A stretch of 64,000 nucleotides of DNA from Deltaproteobacteria bacterium. Lineage in GTDB: Bacteria; Desulfobacterota; B13-G15; RBG-16-54-18. The translations under genes were made by a program, and so were the position numbers. The DNA lies in contig JAFGNJ010000021.1 of assembly GCA_016927065.1 (NCBI GenBank), forward strand, positions 20,289 to 84,288. The letters run 5' to 3'. The notes under the pieces are model-generated. The model saw only the letters and a list, made by a program, of their open reading frames with translations, searched no databases and was not told where the DNA came from. Each line of letters begins with the position of its first letter. The stretch's first letter is position 1. Below are positions 8,151 through 18,205 of this stretch, one piece after another.

Positions 8151-10243
8151 GGGTCATAGATCCTTCCCCGCCCTTTTTTGATTGCATCCATGGCATCTTT
8201 GATGCTGAAGGCAGGGCGGTAGGGACGATGGTGGGTCATGGCATCCACCACATCGGCCACCGCCAGGATGCGGGCTTCGAGGATGATCTCGTCTCCCTTC
8301 AGCCCGTGGGGATACCCTGAGCCATCCATGCGTTCATGGTGCTGGAGCGTAGCCTGAGTCACCGGCCAGGGGAAATCAATCCCCTTGAGGATCTCATATC
8401 CGGCCTGGGGATGTATTTGGATGAGCGACATCTCCATGTCTGTCAGCCTGCCGGGCTTGACCAATATCTCCACCGGCACGGCCATTTTGCCGATGTCGTG
8501 GAGGATCCCGGCGATATAGATCCCGGTAATGTCATCCTCGGAAAACCCCATGGTGTGGGCGATGGCCTCGGCAAGCCCGGCCACACCGACCGAATGACCG
8601 CTGGTATAGGGATCTCGATCCTCAATGACCTTTGCGAGGGCCTCGGTGGTCCCCAAAAAGCTGTTCTTGAGCGCCTCTTTGTGTTCCGATATGATTTTCG
8701 CAGACTCTCTCTCCTGCGTGACATCGTGATAGATGCCGAAGGCCCCCTGGACAACACCCTGTTTGTCTCGGTAGGGAGTGCCGCTTACCAGCAGATTGTG
8801 CTTATGCCCCTTCGCATCCGTCAGCACAATCTCATAGATGGTCCCCTTCCCCTTCTGTCGCTCCGTAAGGTTTCGTGCCAAAACCTTTTGATTCTCCTCA
8901 TCAAAGAACGTATTGAGCAGCTTCCCCTCCGGATTCGGATCAGCCAGGATTTCTTTTATCCGCTCGTTGGCCAAGAGGATGATCCCCTCCTTATCCAAAT
9001 AGATAAAACCGTCGCTGGCCCCATCCACGATGATGCGCAGCTGTTCCTCTGTTTTCTGGAGGGCTTGCTCCATCCACTTGTGCTCGGTAATGTCTCGTTG
9101 CACTGCTACACCATATACTATCTTGCCCGTCTTATCTCTCACTGCGCCGGCGCTGAGCAGGACAGTATGCCTCATTCCATCCTTGCCGACGATACAGATT
9201 TCTTGGTCTTTGATGCTCCCCGTCTTTTTCCACTGAACGATGAGCTGCTCTACTTTCGGCAGTGATTCAGGGACGCAAACCGTGTGCAGGCCCTTGCCGA
9301 CCAACTCCTCTTTCGTATAGCCCAGTGTCTTGAGGGCTGCGTTATTGATATCGAGTATGATGCCCTCGGGTGAAGTCAAATAATAGTATTCAGGTTCGTT
9401 TTCAAAGAATTGCCTGAACCGCTCTTCGCTTTGTCTGAGGGCCTCCTCGGCTTTTGTCCGATTAGTAATATCGTCATAGACAAGATATTGTCTCCCATTT
9501 TTTAAATTTGTGGTTCTGAAATCAATGATCTTATCCTGGCCGTTTTTACATCGCACGGTGAAGACCCGTGGATTTTTCTTCCCGATTTTTACTTTTTTTG
9601 CTAGATCATTTTTCCAGAAAGAGGAAACCTTTCTCCTGTATTTTTCATCAGGATAGGCTTTTGCAAACCATCTATCCTTATCAGGTATATCTTTTATAGT
9701 ATAACCGAAAATCTCTGTAAACCTTGGATTGAAATATTCAAAGGTTCTATCAGGTGCCATAACAGAGATACCAAAGGGTGCATTATCGGCTAATATTCTG
9801 AACCGCTCTTCGCTCTCCCGCAACTCTTCCTCCGCCTGCTGTTTCTCCTCGAAGGCACGTCGTTGGTCACGCACCTTCTCAATGACGGCAGGAAGCAAGT
9901 CCAGATATCCGCCCCCCACGTCCTTGACGATATAGTCCCCCGCCCCGAGCTTCATTGCCTCCACCGCCACCCGCTCATCCCCTGTACCCGTAATCATAAT
10001 AAGGGGAGGCAACTGCCCCCGCGCTCCTAAGATACGGATTATCTCCAGTCCATCGTGGATTGGCAACGACTGATCTACGAACAGTACGTCATAGGAGCCG
10101 CCACGGTACTTGGCGATTCCCTCCTCACCATCACTGGCAGTATCAACCTCATACCCAACTCTCCCCAGCCGCTTCTGTACCAACCGGGCCAAACCGGGGT
10201 CGTCCTCGATATAAAGGATACGAATAGACTCAGGGCGCGCCAT
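7991..10243 (-). CDS. response regulator with three PAS domains and HD-GYP c-di-GMP phosphodiesterase
   Basis: A 750-aa cytoplasmic protein. Domains in order: REC (~8-125; IEDD, phospho-acceptor in FVDQSLP, MITGTGD, IVKD), PAS (~148-265), PAS (~275-395), PAS (~400-520), HD-GYP (~540-715). The HD-GYP domain has HDIGK and HHERMDGSGYP, so it is predicted to be active in hydrolysing cyclic di-GMP. The last ~35 residues are unlike the family and lie antisense to the M16 gene. It is the last gene of the five-gene signalling operon, 12 bp after an Rcp1-like receiver. Its REC domain is nearly identical to that of the GGDEF protein two genes upstream, so the two arose by duplication but have opposite outputs. 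Confidence 0.95.
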   Translation of the reverse strand: MARPESIRILYIEDDPGLARLVQKRLGRVGYEVDTASDGEEGIAKYRGGSYDVLFVDQSLPIHDGLEIIRILGARGQLPPLIMITGTGDERVAVEAMKLGAGDYIVKDVGGGYLDLLPAVIEKVRDQRRAFEEKQQAEEELRESEERFRILADNAPFGISVMAPDRTFEYFNPRFTEIFGYTIKDIPDKDRWFAKAYPDEKYRRKVSSFWKNDLAKKVKIGKKNPRVFTVRCKNGQDKIIDFRTTNLKNGRQYLVYDDITNRTKAEEALRQSEERFRQFFENEPEYYYLTSPEGIILDINNAALKTLGYTKEELVGKGLHTVCVPESLPKVEQLIVQWKKTGSIKDQEICIVGKDGMRHTVLLSAGAVRDKTGKIVYGVAVQRDITEHKWMEQALQKTEEQLRIIVDGASDGFIYLDKEGIILLANERIKEILADPNPEGKLLNTFFDEENQKVLARNLTERQKGKGTIYEIVLTDAKGHKHNLLVSGTPYRDKQGVVQGAFGIYHDVTQERESAKIISEHKEALKNSFLGTTEALAKVIEDRDPYTSGHSVGVAGLAEAIAHTMGFSEDDITGIYIAGILHDIGKMAVPVEILVKPGRLTDMEMSLIQIHPQAGYEILKGIDFPWPVTQATLQHHERMDGSGYPHGLKGDEIILEARILAVADVVDAMTHHRPYRPAFSIKDAMDAIKKGRGRIYDPQVVDACLEVLAGEQSFIISEYSMSSTLPQLRRVSKKSSTLPTTTKMRSFGRR

Positions 10244-10255
10244 AGATATTACGTC

Positions 10256-10705
10256 CTACCATCCTGCCCCATCGGGTATCATCACCACCAACAAAAAGAG
10301 CCCGAGCTTACGGATGGCCTCTGAGAACTGTTCATAGTCCACCGGCTTGGTAACATACACATTACAGCCGAGATCATAGCAACGGGACACCTCCCGGGGG
10401 TCATCGGTGGTGGTCAGGACGATCACGGGGATGCGCTTGGTGCGCTCGTCGGTCTTCATGCGCTGTAAGACCTGGTAGCCGTCGAGCACCGGCATGTTGA
10501 GATCAAGAAGCATCAAGAGGTGTCCCCCGTGTTTATTGTTTTCGTACGACCCTTCACAGAACAGGTAGTCGAGGGCCTCCTGCCCATTGGTAGAGAAGAC
10601 GATCTCGTTCTTTATATTGGCCCGGCGCAGGTTCTTTTCAATCAGGCGGGCGTGACCGGGGTCGTCTTCGGCCAGAAGAATGGTTACATCGTTTATCTCA
10701 TGCAT
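10256..10705 (-). CDS. single-domain response regulator, Rcp1-like
   Basis: A 149-aa receiver with no output domain. Phosphorylation residues are present: LAEDD, the acceptor Asp in LLDLNMPVLDG, LTTTDD and TKPVDY. The DPGHARLIEKNLRRAN opening and the Tyr-rich C-terminus are typical of Rcp1-type receivers that pair with phytochrome-like or PAS kinases. The start was moved well inside the longer open frame because AAAGGAGG lies just upstream of this ATG and the conserved domain begins here. It overlaps the stop of the preceding GGDEF gene by 8 bp, so translation is probably coupled. It is a close paralogue of the receiver at 12085-12537. Confidence 0.93.
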   Translation of the reverse strand: MHEINDVTILLAEDDPGHARLIEKNLRRANIKNEIVFSTNGQEALDYLFCEGSYENNKHGGHLLMLLDLNMPVLDGYQVLQRMKTDERTKRIPVIVLTTTDDPREVSRCYDLGCNVYVTKPVDYEQFSEAIRKLGLFLLVVMIPDGAGW

Positions 10706-12098
10706 GGCTCCCTCCTTTGACCACACCATTGTTCTTCTTTTTTTCCTCATACATATGTCTGTCCGCTTCGTTGAGAACTTCTTCCACCGATTTAGAATCC
10801 TGAGGATCCCAATAGGTGCTGCCGATGGAGAGCGTAACGGGAAAATCAAACCTTCCGTTCTTCTTGTTGCGGAGGGCGATCTTTTTGACAATGCGCTGCT
10901 TGACAGTCTCTGATTCTCCGTCTGTCTCAAGCAGAACGATCACGAATTCATCCCCGCCGTAGCGGACTACGATGTCACTCTCCCTTACTGACTCTCGCAA
11001 CAGCACGGCAACCTCCTTGAGGACCTCATCCCCCATCTGGTGGCCGTATTGGTCATTGATTTCTTTAAATCTATTGACGTCAACCATCAAAAAGGCCATG
11101 CAATGTTTATAGCGCTTTGAGCGTTTGATCTCTTGGGAGAGAACGGCGTCGAGATAATAACGATTATGAAGGCCGGTAAGGGGGTCATGAATTGCTTGTT
11201 CTTTGAGCTCGTTCTGCAGACGAACACGTTTGATCGCCGCGGCGGTGTGCCCAAGCAGCAGTTCCAGCAACCGGGTATCATCCCTAGTAAAGGCATCGGG
11301 CTCCAGAGACGCAACCTGAAAGACACCGAGGTCTCCAATGGGGGAACTGATGAGCGAAAGGTAGCGTGACGAGGATGATGAGTTTGCCACCCTTTTCCCC
11401 AGCTCTCTGAGGAAGTGCGTCTTCCCGTTAGTGTAGGTTGCGCCCGCAAGACCTTCGTCTACGGTAACCTTTTGGGCCTCATGAGATACGGGGTGGGGGT
11501 AGGCCACCTTGGTAACGATCTCCTTTCCTTCTACCATCCCTAGGCTGCAGTAGGAAAAGGTGATTATCCTCCGTGCCGCATCCACAGCCAGATGGTAGAC
11601 CTCCTCCTCGCTGGTACATGCCGCCAATCTTCGGGCGACTTCATGCAGGCTCTCCAATTTATCTCCTGATTCTTTGAGCGCCTCCTCCGCCCGCTGCTTC
11701 TCTGTAATGGCGCGACGTTGATCAAGTACCTTCTCCACCACCGAAGGCAATAACTCAAGATATCCGCCCTCCACGTCCTTAACGATATAGTCACCCGCAC
11801 CCAGCTTCATCGCCTCCACCGCCACCCGCTCATCCCCCGTACCAGTAATCATAACCGTGGGCGGCAATACCCCCTGAGAACCCAACTTCCGAATCACTTC
11901 CAATCCATCATAAACAGGGAGGGTTTGATCCACAAACATGAGGTCATAGGAGTCTGCCTCATACTTGGCAATCCCCTCCTCACCATCAGCGGCAATATCC
12001 ACCTCATACCCCACCCTCCCCAGCCGCTTCTGCACCAACCGGGCCAAACCGGGGTCGTCCTCAATATAAAGGATACGAATGGATTCATGTTTTGTCAT
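10698..12098 (-). CDS. response regulator with GAF domain and GGDEF diguanylate cyclase
   Basis: A 466-aa protein: REC (~5-122), GAF (~145-290), GGDEF (~300-460). The active-site motif is a perfect GGDEF, and RESD five residues before it matches the RxxD inhibitory site, so c-di-GMP synthesis with product feedback is predicted. REC acceptor Asp is in FVDQTLP. A start eight codons upstream (12122) is equally open; the chosen Met aligns with the paralogous REC protein. The gene overlaps the stop of the preceding receiver and its own stop overlaps the next receiver, so the operon is tightly coupled. It should oppose the HD-GYP protein downstream. Confidence 0.95.
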   Translation of the reverse strand: MTKHESIRILYIEDDPGLARLVQKRLGRVGYEVDIAADGEEGIAKYEADSYDLMFVDQTLPVYDGLEVIRKLGSQGVLPPTVMITGTGDERVAVEAMKLGAGDYIVKDVEGGYLELLPSVVEKVLDQRRAITEKQRAEEALKESGDKLESLHEVARRLAACTSEEEVYHLAVDAARRIITFSYCSLGMVEGKEIVTKVAYPHPVSHEAQKVTVDEGLAGATYTNGKTHFLRELGKRVANSSSSSRYLSLISSPIGDLGVFQVASLEPDAFTRDDTRLLELLLGHTAAAIKRVRLQNELKEQAIHDPLTGLHNRYYLDAVLSQEIKRSKRYKHCMAFLMVDVNRFKEINDQYGHQMGDEVLKEVAVLLRESVRESDIVVRYGGDEFVIVLLETDGESETVKQRIVKKIALRNKKNGRFDFPVTLSIGSTYWDPQDSKSVEEVLNEADRHMYEEKKKNNGVVKGGSHA

Positions 12099-12537
12099 AC
12101 ATCGTCTCTTGCCTTCCCCCATCAGGTATCATCATCACCTTAATGAACAATCCCAGCTTGTGGATGGCTTCGGAGAACTCATCGTAGTCCACGGGTTTGG
12201 TGAGGTAGATGCTGCAACCGCAATCATAACAGCGGGTCACCTCGCGGGGCTCATCGGTGGTGGTCAGGATGATCACGGGGATGTGCTTGGTGTGCTCGTC
12301 GCGCTTCATGCGTTCCAATACCTGATAGCCGTCGAGCACCGGCATGTTGAGGTCGAGCAACATCAGCAGCGACGGAGCACAGTCTTGGCTAAAGAGGTAA
12401 TCAACCGCCTGCTGCCCGTCCGCAGCCTTGACAATATCATTGGTCAGGTTCGCACGTCGCAGGTTCTTTTCAATCAAACGGGCGTGGCCGGGGTCGTCTT
12501 CCACCAAGAGAATGGTGACCTCTTGTGTATTAGGCAT
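12085..12537 (-). CDS. single-domain response regulator, Rcp1-like
   Basis: A 150-aa stand-alone receiver, paralogous to the one at 10256-10705. It has LVEDD, the acceptor in LLDLNMPVLDG, LTTTDE and TKPVDY. AAGGAG lies about 8 bases before the chosen ATG; the longer open frame is only a shadow of the kinase gene. It overlaps the end of the 12-PAS kinase gene by 8 bp, which makes it the most likely direct phosphotransfer partner of that kinase. It has no DNA-binding or enzymatic output, so it may act as a phosphate relay or sink, or through protein contact. Confidence 0.93.
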   Translation of the reverse strand: MPNTQEVTILLVEDDPGHARLIEKNLRRANLTNDIVKAADGQQAVDYLFSQDCAPSLLMLLDLNMPVLDGYQVLERMKRDEHTKHIPVIILTTTDEPREVTRCYDCGCSIYLTKPVDYDEFSEAIHKLGLFIKVMMIPDGGRQETMYDKT

Positions 12538-15500
12538 TATCTGCTCCTTGTGAAGAAGGGGTCGCGATGGTAAAGTAAAATGTCGTACCTTTTCCGAGCT
12601 CGGACTCACACCAGATGCGCCCATTGTGGCGCCGCACGAGGGTCTGCACATAGGAAAGCCCCATCCCCTCACCCGGCGTGTCCTGCTTCCCTGCCCGGCG
12701 GAAGGGGGCAAAGACCTTCTCCATATCATCCGCGGCGACCCCGCGGCCGTTGTCTCGGATTCGGAAGATCGTCTCCCCGCCATTGGCCTCCCCGGTCACC
12801 TCTATCTCCCCGGGGCGTTCATGATCGAGGTATTTGACCGCATTGCCCAAGATGTTCCCCACAATCTGCTCCACAGAGGTGCGGTCGGCAACGACCTCCG
12901 GCAGGGCCCCTATGGTCATCGTGATCCCCTTTTCTTGGATCTGGTGCGACATGCCCTCCACAATCGGCTCGACCAGGGCGTTCATATCGATGGGCTCGGC
13001 CTTGAGCTCTCGCCGCCCCAGGCGGGACAAGACCAAAACGGCATTGATAAAGCTGTCCATGCGCGAGACCGAGTTGGTGATGAATTCCAGGGCCTCGGGG
13101 ATGTCCTCATGCAGGGCCAGGGCAACTTCAGAGCGCTTTTCATCCGGCAGCTGCGGGAGGACCGCGTCAAAATTGGCGCCCAGTATCTCCAAGGCCGCAC
13201 CAAGCTCAGCGCTGTACCCCTTTAAGTTGACCAGCGGTACCCGCAGGTCGTGGGAGACGATATAGGCGAAGTTCTTGACTTCTTCGTTGCTCCGCTCCAA
13301 CTCATCCGCGTACCGCTGCAGGCGCTCCTCAATCCGCTTGCGCTCGGTGATATCGGTGATAAAACCATAGCTCCCCTTATAGCGGCCCTCTGCGTCAGAG
13401 ATAGGGGTCGGCGCGAGGATCGTGGGGACGCTTGTTCCGTTCTTCTTCTTCCAGGCGATCTCATAGGGCTCCCTGCCGCCTCCCTTCCGTTTGGCCAATT
13501 GTTCCTGTAAGATCTTTACATTTTCCTCATCGAGAAATTCGGTGACGCGGTGGCCCATGATCTCGTTCGCCGGATATCCCCATATATCGCTCAACCGCTC
13601 ATTGGTATACATGATGACGCCGTTCTCGTTGATGGCGCTCACCCCTACCTTGGTCGTCTCGATCAGCGTGCGGTGCAGCTCCTCGCTCTTTCTGAGCTGC
13701 TCCTCCATCTCCTTGCGCTCGGTGATATCGCTATAGATGACCATATGTCGGTTTGCGGCCATTGCCCCCATCACTATGACGTGGTGCCGAGAACCATTTT
13801 TGCCGGTGATCACCGTTTCAATAGGCCTGCTCGCCAACCCCTCGTCTATTCGTTTCTTTTCAACGGCGGCTTTGACGTCGTACTCCTCACGGATAGCTTT
13901 GTCTGGCATGGCCCGATCCTTCCACGTCAAAACGGTGGGAATCTCCTCGAGGGTGTAGCCGAAGAGCTCCTGAAATTTGCGGTTGATGTATACAATGTTC
14001 CTTTGCATATCTGACCACATAATAGCTACGGGTGAGGTATCCATGAGGGTCTGTAACTCTTGCTGTCTCTGCCGCAGCTGCTCCTCCATCCGCTTGCGCT
14101 CGGTGATATCACGGGTTACCCCAACCATGCCCGTTGGTCGCTTATGCTCGTCCAACGAGAAGGTACTTGTCGCCTCACACCATTTTTTTGATCCATCCTT
14201 ACAGATCTGTTCTATTTCCATCGTCACCGATGTATGCGTTTTCTTGCCCACGTCCCGATGAAAGAGATCCAGCGCCTTTTGCTGACTCTCCGGTGTCATA
14301 ATGTCGCTGAACTTGAGCGAGAGCAGTTCGTCGGGTGTGTATCCAAAAATTTGCTCGGCAGAAGGCGTTGCGTAGGTGAAGTTTCCTTGTAAATCCATGC
14401 TCCAGACCACATCCGTCACGTTATCAGTGACTAAGCGCAATGCTTGCTCGCTTTTCTTTAAAGCATCCTCCATCTCCTTGCGCTCGGTGATATCGGTGTA
14501 AATTGCCATCATGCGCTTGGAAACCAGAGAGCCCACCGCCGTCACGTGGCGGGTAGAGCCATCCTTGCAGGTAATGGTCGTTTCTATGGGGAGGGCCTCT
14601 TTCCCCTGCTTGAGCCGCTCTTTTTGTATTGCGGTCTGGGCGCTGTACGCCTCGCGGTCGGCCGGGTCCGGATGGGCCCGCTCCTTCCACGCCGCGATGG
14701 TGGGAATCTCCTCATGAGAGTAACCGAAGAGTTCTTGGAACTTGCGGTTGATGTATTCGATGTTCCCCTGCTGGTCAGACCAGGTGATGGCCACGGGTGA
14801 GGTATCCATGAGGGCTTGCAGCTCTTGCTGACTCTGCCGCAGATTCTCCTCCATCTGCTTGCGTTCGGTGATGTCGATGTAAATGGTCATGCGGCGGTTG
14901 GTAACTACCGCCCCCATGGTCGAGACGTAGCAGGTAGCCCCATCCTTGCACGAAATATCCGTTTCTATGGGCATGGCCGCCAGCCCCTGCGCAAGGCGCT
15001 CCTTTTGGACAGCGACCTGAGCCTCGTATGCCTCACGGGAAGCCGAGTCCCGATGGACCAGTTTCTTCCACTCGGCGATGGTGGGAATATCAGCAAGGGT
15101 GTAACCGAAGAGTTCGTGGTGCTTATGGTTGATGTATTGGATGTTGCCGTCCATGTCCGACCAGGTAACGGCCACCGGCGCGTTGTCCATAAGGGACCGA
15201 AGTTGTCTTTCGTTCTCCTGCAACGCCTCTTCCATCCGCTTGCGCTCGGTAATATCGTTGTATATAACCATACGCCGGTTGGAAGTCACTGCCCCCACTG
15301 CCGCCACGTGGCGGGTAGAACCGTCCTTGCAGGTAAGTGTCACTTCTATGGGTATGGCCTTCTCCCCTCGCGCAAGCCGTTCCCTTTGCTTGAGCACCTG
15401 GGCGTTGTATGCCTCAAGATCACTCGCTTTTGGATAGGCCAGGCGACGAAATTCATCAGTAGTGGGGATATCATCAAGGGTATAGCCGAAGAGATCATAA

Positions 15501-18121
15501 AATGTGTTGTTAATGTATTGAATATTCCCCTCCATATCGGCCCAGGTCATAGCCACCGGCGCGTTGTCCATGAGGCCCTGAAGTTGTTTTTCGTTCTCCT
15601 TTAAGGCCTGCTCGGCCTGTTGGCGCTCGGTGATATCTCTAATGAGCGTGATGGTCCGATCAGCACCGTTCTTATCCTTGAAGATACCGAATGATATCTC
15701 ACACGGGATCTTTGTCCCGTCTTTGTGCAGGTGTGTCAGTTCCCCTTGGTAATACCCCGTGCGGGCGCGTTCTTTCAAAAAGACCTGCAACTTGGGATCA
15801 TTTTGATCGACAAGTTCTTTCCTCCCTGCGCGGCGTAGCTCTTCCTCCGTCCTCCCGAACAGCCGGCATGCCGCCGGGTTTGCCGAGAATATCGAGCCGT
15901 CAGGAGCGGTCAGCAATATGCCGTCCAGGCTGTTAACAAAGAAAGTCCTGAATTGCTCCTCGCTCTCCCGCAGCGCCTCCTCCGCTCGTTTGCGCTCGGT
16001 AATGTCCTCGGCAGCAATGACCACACCAGCCGAGAGGTCATGGGGATCGAGCGGCGCCGCGCTCACGTGGACATCAATGATCCTTCCATCCTTGTGCACC
16101 CATTTCGTGTCTATCTCGCCGATGCGCCCCTGCCGCGCCACATCGTACGCAATCTCCCCCACACGGGCAAACTCTTCGTCATTAAGATACACCATGCGGG
16201 GACTATTCTGTTTCAACTCTTCCGTCGTATGTCCGGTAATAGCAGCCATCCTGTCGCTCACCCAGGCTATCACCCTCTCAGCCGTCAAAAAGGCGATGCC
16301 GATGGGGGCTGCTGAAAAGATGGATTGCAGCGTGGTTTCGCTTTTTTTAAGTGCCTCCTCCGTCTGCTTGCGGTCGGTGATGTCGGTAACGATGGCAAAA
16401 CTGCTCTGATGATGGGCGTGAATATCAAAGGTTGGCGTGGGCGACATAATCGTGTGAACTTTGCCGCCATCTTTTTTTGTCCACGTAAGCTCGTACGGAG
16501 GCGCATCCTTTACGCCTTTTTTGCGTTTGGCCCTCAGGTCTTTGAGGATCTTACTATTTTCCTCATCGAGAAAGTCAAAGATAGGGCGTCCAATGATCTC
16601 ATTCAGCGCATACCCCAACATCTCGCAGAATTGTTCATTGGCATAGGTGCTGACAAAGTTTGAGTCTATCCCGCTCAATCCAGCCTGCATCTTCTCAATC
16701 AATATGCGGTAGCGTTCTTCACTCTGCCGCAGCTCTTCCTCCATCCGCTTGCGCTCGGTTATTTCTCCTTTCAGTTGTTCATTGGTCGCTTGCAATTCGG
16801 CAGTGCGTTCTGTGACCAACTCTCCAAGGTTTTCGCGATGTCTTCTTAATTCCTTCTCCGCTTGTTTGTGCTCGCTGATGTCGGTGATGATGGCAAAACT
16901 GCCGGTATAGTGACCATCGACACTGAAATCAGGGGTCGGCGTCACGATCGTGTCGACTGTATGCCCGTCCTTTGCTACCCACGTGATCTCATACGGTATA
17001 GGGTTTTTCAGTCCTTTCCTTCGTTTTGCGAGTACCTCTTCCTGAAGCTTTCGACTCTCCTCACTGTGAAAGTCGGTGGTAGGACGTCCGATCATCTCAT
17101 CCATCGTATATCCCAAAAGCTGGCACATTTGATCATTGACGTAGGTGATTGAACCCTTCGCGTCTATGGCGCTCAACCCGACCCGCATCGTCTCCACCAG
17201 CCGGCGAAAGCGTTCCTCGCTCTGTCGCAGCTTATGTTCTACCTGCGTTTTTTTCTGTTCTTTAGCTCGTCTTTCTAATGTATCGATTTTCTTTCGCAGC
17301 ATCTCCTCAGTTTGCTTGCGCCCGGTGATGTCTCGGATAATCCCCTGATATTCCAGGACGCTACCATCATCCGCCCGTTGTACCGTTACCGTGAGCAGGC
17401 AGTCCATGGCTGTTCCATCCTTTTTGCGCAATCGCACGGCATGCTCGTGCACGAATCCTTTTTTTTCTATCTCCTGCTGAAAACGTCGCGCTTCGGCGGG
17501 ATCAAAATAGAGCTCCCTGGCTTTCACCTTCCGCATCTCCGCCCTGGTATAGCCGAAGAGCTTCAAGGCGGCCTTGTTGGCATCAACATATTCACCATCA
17601 CCCGTGGTAATGTAGATGGAGTCTTGGGAGTTTTCGAAGAGGATCTTATATCGCTCTTCGCTCACGCGCCGCGTCGCCTCTTCTCGCCTGCGGTCGGTGA
17701 TATCCTGCAGCGATGCCATGCTCTTGTGCGTCCCCGGAATCTGTCCGAGGGTCAGCACAACGTTCTTGATCTTTCCGCACCGGTCGATGAAGCGAAATTC
17801 AAAACAACGCGGCGCCAGCATCGGATCCGACTTGCGCAACAGGTGATATTCTCTCAGTCGTTTTCGATCCGGCCTCGCGACAAATTCCGTCCAGCTCTTT
17901 TTCCCCTCGATCTCTTTTTTTGTGTAACCGCTGAGCCGCTCAAACTCCGCGTTGGCTAGGGAGATGGTGGCATCCGCCTCGACGATCACCATGGGCTTGC
18001 CGTTGTTTGTAAAGAGGGCCTGGTATTCCTTCGGCAATGCAGCCTTTGTACCCTGGTGGGCGGCTATGAGCTCGAGGACACTCTGTCCCCTTCTGGTTGT
18101 CGTGCTGGCAACACACTTCAT
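12530..18121 (-). CDS. giant cytoplasmic histidine kinase with about twelve PAS domains
   Basis: A 1863-aa hybrid-free sensor kinase. By eye there are 12 PAS/PAC units beginning near residues 45, 160, 303, 467, 598, 722, 847, 972, 1097, 1227, 1353 and 1481, followed by HisKA (H-box SHDLRVPL near 1620) and HATPase_c (NILGNAVKY, DNGRG, GEGMGLSYV, ~1740-1855). A coiled segment (ELVTERTAELQATNEQLK) sits between PAS3 and PAS4. No membrane helix or signal peptide is visible, so it should sense internal cues. PAS7, 8, 9 and 11 are near copies of one another (core LMDNAPVA/LMDTSPVA) with about 125-residue spacing, showing recent tandem growth. The start has GAGGAGG 5-6 bases upstream. It heads the operon with two receivers and the c-di-GMP enzymes and is preceded by a sigma-54 promoter. 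Confidence 0.95.
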   Translation of the reverse strand: MKCVASTTTRRGQSVLELIAAHQGTKAALPKEYQALFTNNGKPMVIVEADATISLANAEFERLSGYTKKEIEGKKSWTEFVARPDRKRLREYHLLRKSDPMLAPRCFEFRFIDRCGKIKNVVLTLGQIPGTHKSMASLQDITDRRREEATRRVSEERYKILFENSQDSIYITTGDGEYVDANKAALKLFGYTRAEMRKVKARELYFDPAEARRFQQEIEKKGFVHEHAVRLRKKDGTAMDCLLTVTVQRADDGSVLEYQGIIRDITGRKQTEEMLRKKIDTLERRAKEQKKTQVEHKLRQSEERFRRLVETMRVGLSAIDAKGSITYVNDQMCQLLGYTMDEMIGRPTTDFHSEESRKLQEEVLAKRRKGLKNPIPYEITWVAKDGHTVDTIVTPTPDFSVDGHYTGSFAIITDISEHKQAEKELRRHRENLGELVTERTAELQATNEQLKGEITERKRMEEELRQSEERYRILIEKMQAGLSGIDSNFVSTYANEQFCEMLGYALNEIIGRPIFDFLDEENSKILKDLRAKRKKGVKDAPPYELTWTKKDGGKVHTIMSPTPTFDIHAHHQSSFAIVTDITDRKQTEEALKKSETTLQSIFSAAPIGIAFLTAERVIAWVSDRMAAITGHTTEELKQNSPRMVYLNDEEFARVGEIAYDVARQGRIGEIDTKWVHKDGRIIDVHVSAAPLDPHDLSAGVVIAAEDITERKRAEEALRESEEQFRTFFVNSLDGILLTAPDGSIFSANPAACRLFGRTEEELRRAGRKELVDQNDPKLQVFLKERARTGYYQGELTHLHKDGTKIPCEISFGIFKDKNGADRTITLIRDITERQQAEQALKENEKQLQGLMDNAPVAMTWADMEGNIQYINNTFYDLFGYTLDDIPTTDEFRRLAYPKASDLEAYNAQVLKQRERLARGEKAIPIEVTLTCKDGSTRHVAAVGAVTSNRRMVIYNDITERKRMEEALQENERQLRSLMDNAPVAVTWSDMDGNIQYINHKHHELFGYTLADIPTIAEWKKLVHRDSASREAYEAQVAVQKERLAQGLAAMPIETDISCKDGATCYVSTMGAVVTNRRMTIYIDITERKQMEENLRQSQQELQALMDTSPVAITWSDQQGNIEYINRKFQELFGYSHEEIPTIAAWKERAHPDPADREAYSAQTAIQKERLKQGKEALPIETTITCKDGSTRHVTAVGSLVSKRMMAIYTDITERKEMEDALKKSEQALRLVTDNVTDVVWSMDLQGNFTYATPSAEQIFGYTPDELLSLKFSDIMTPESQQKALDLFHRDVGKKTHTSVTMEIEQICKDGSKKWCEATSTFSLDEHKRPTGMVGVTRDITERKRMEEQLRQRQQELQTLMDTSPVAIMWSDMQRNIVYINRKFQELFGYTLEEIPTVLTWKDRAMPDKAIREEYDVKAAVEKKRIDEGLASRPIETVITGKNGSRHHVIVMGAMAANRHMVIYSDITERKEMEEQLRKSEELHRTLIETTKVGVSAINENGVIMYTNERLSDIWGYPANEIMGHRVTEFLDEENVKILQEQLAKRKGGGREPYEIAWKKKNGTSVPTILAPTPISDAEGRYKGSYGFITDITERKRIEERLQRYADELERSNEEVKNFAYIVSHDLRVPLVNLKGYSAELGAALEILGANFDAVLPQLPDEKRSEVALALHEDIPEALEFITNSVSRMDSFINAVLVLSRLGRRELKAEPIDMNALVEPIVEGMSHQIQEKGITMTIGALPEVVADRTSVEQIVGNILGNAVKYLDHERPGEIEVTGEANGGETIFRIRDNGRGVAADDMEKVFAPFRRAGKQDTPGEGMGLSYVQTLVRRHNGRIWCESELGKGTTFYFTIATPSSQGADNA

Positions 18122-18205
18122 CCCGGCCTCCTCATCTCTCAGGAAAACTTGCTCTTGGGTTCATTAAAAACTGATAATTTAATGCATCATACCTAACTGA
18201 GATTG

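Noticed and set aside
12538..12783. N-terminal extension of the Rcp1-like receiver
   Set aside because: It is a shadow of the kinase's ATPase domain; the ATG at 12537 has a good ribosome binding site.
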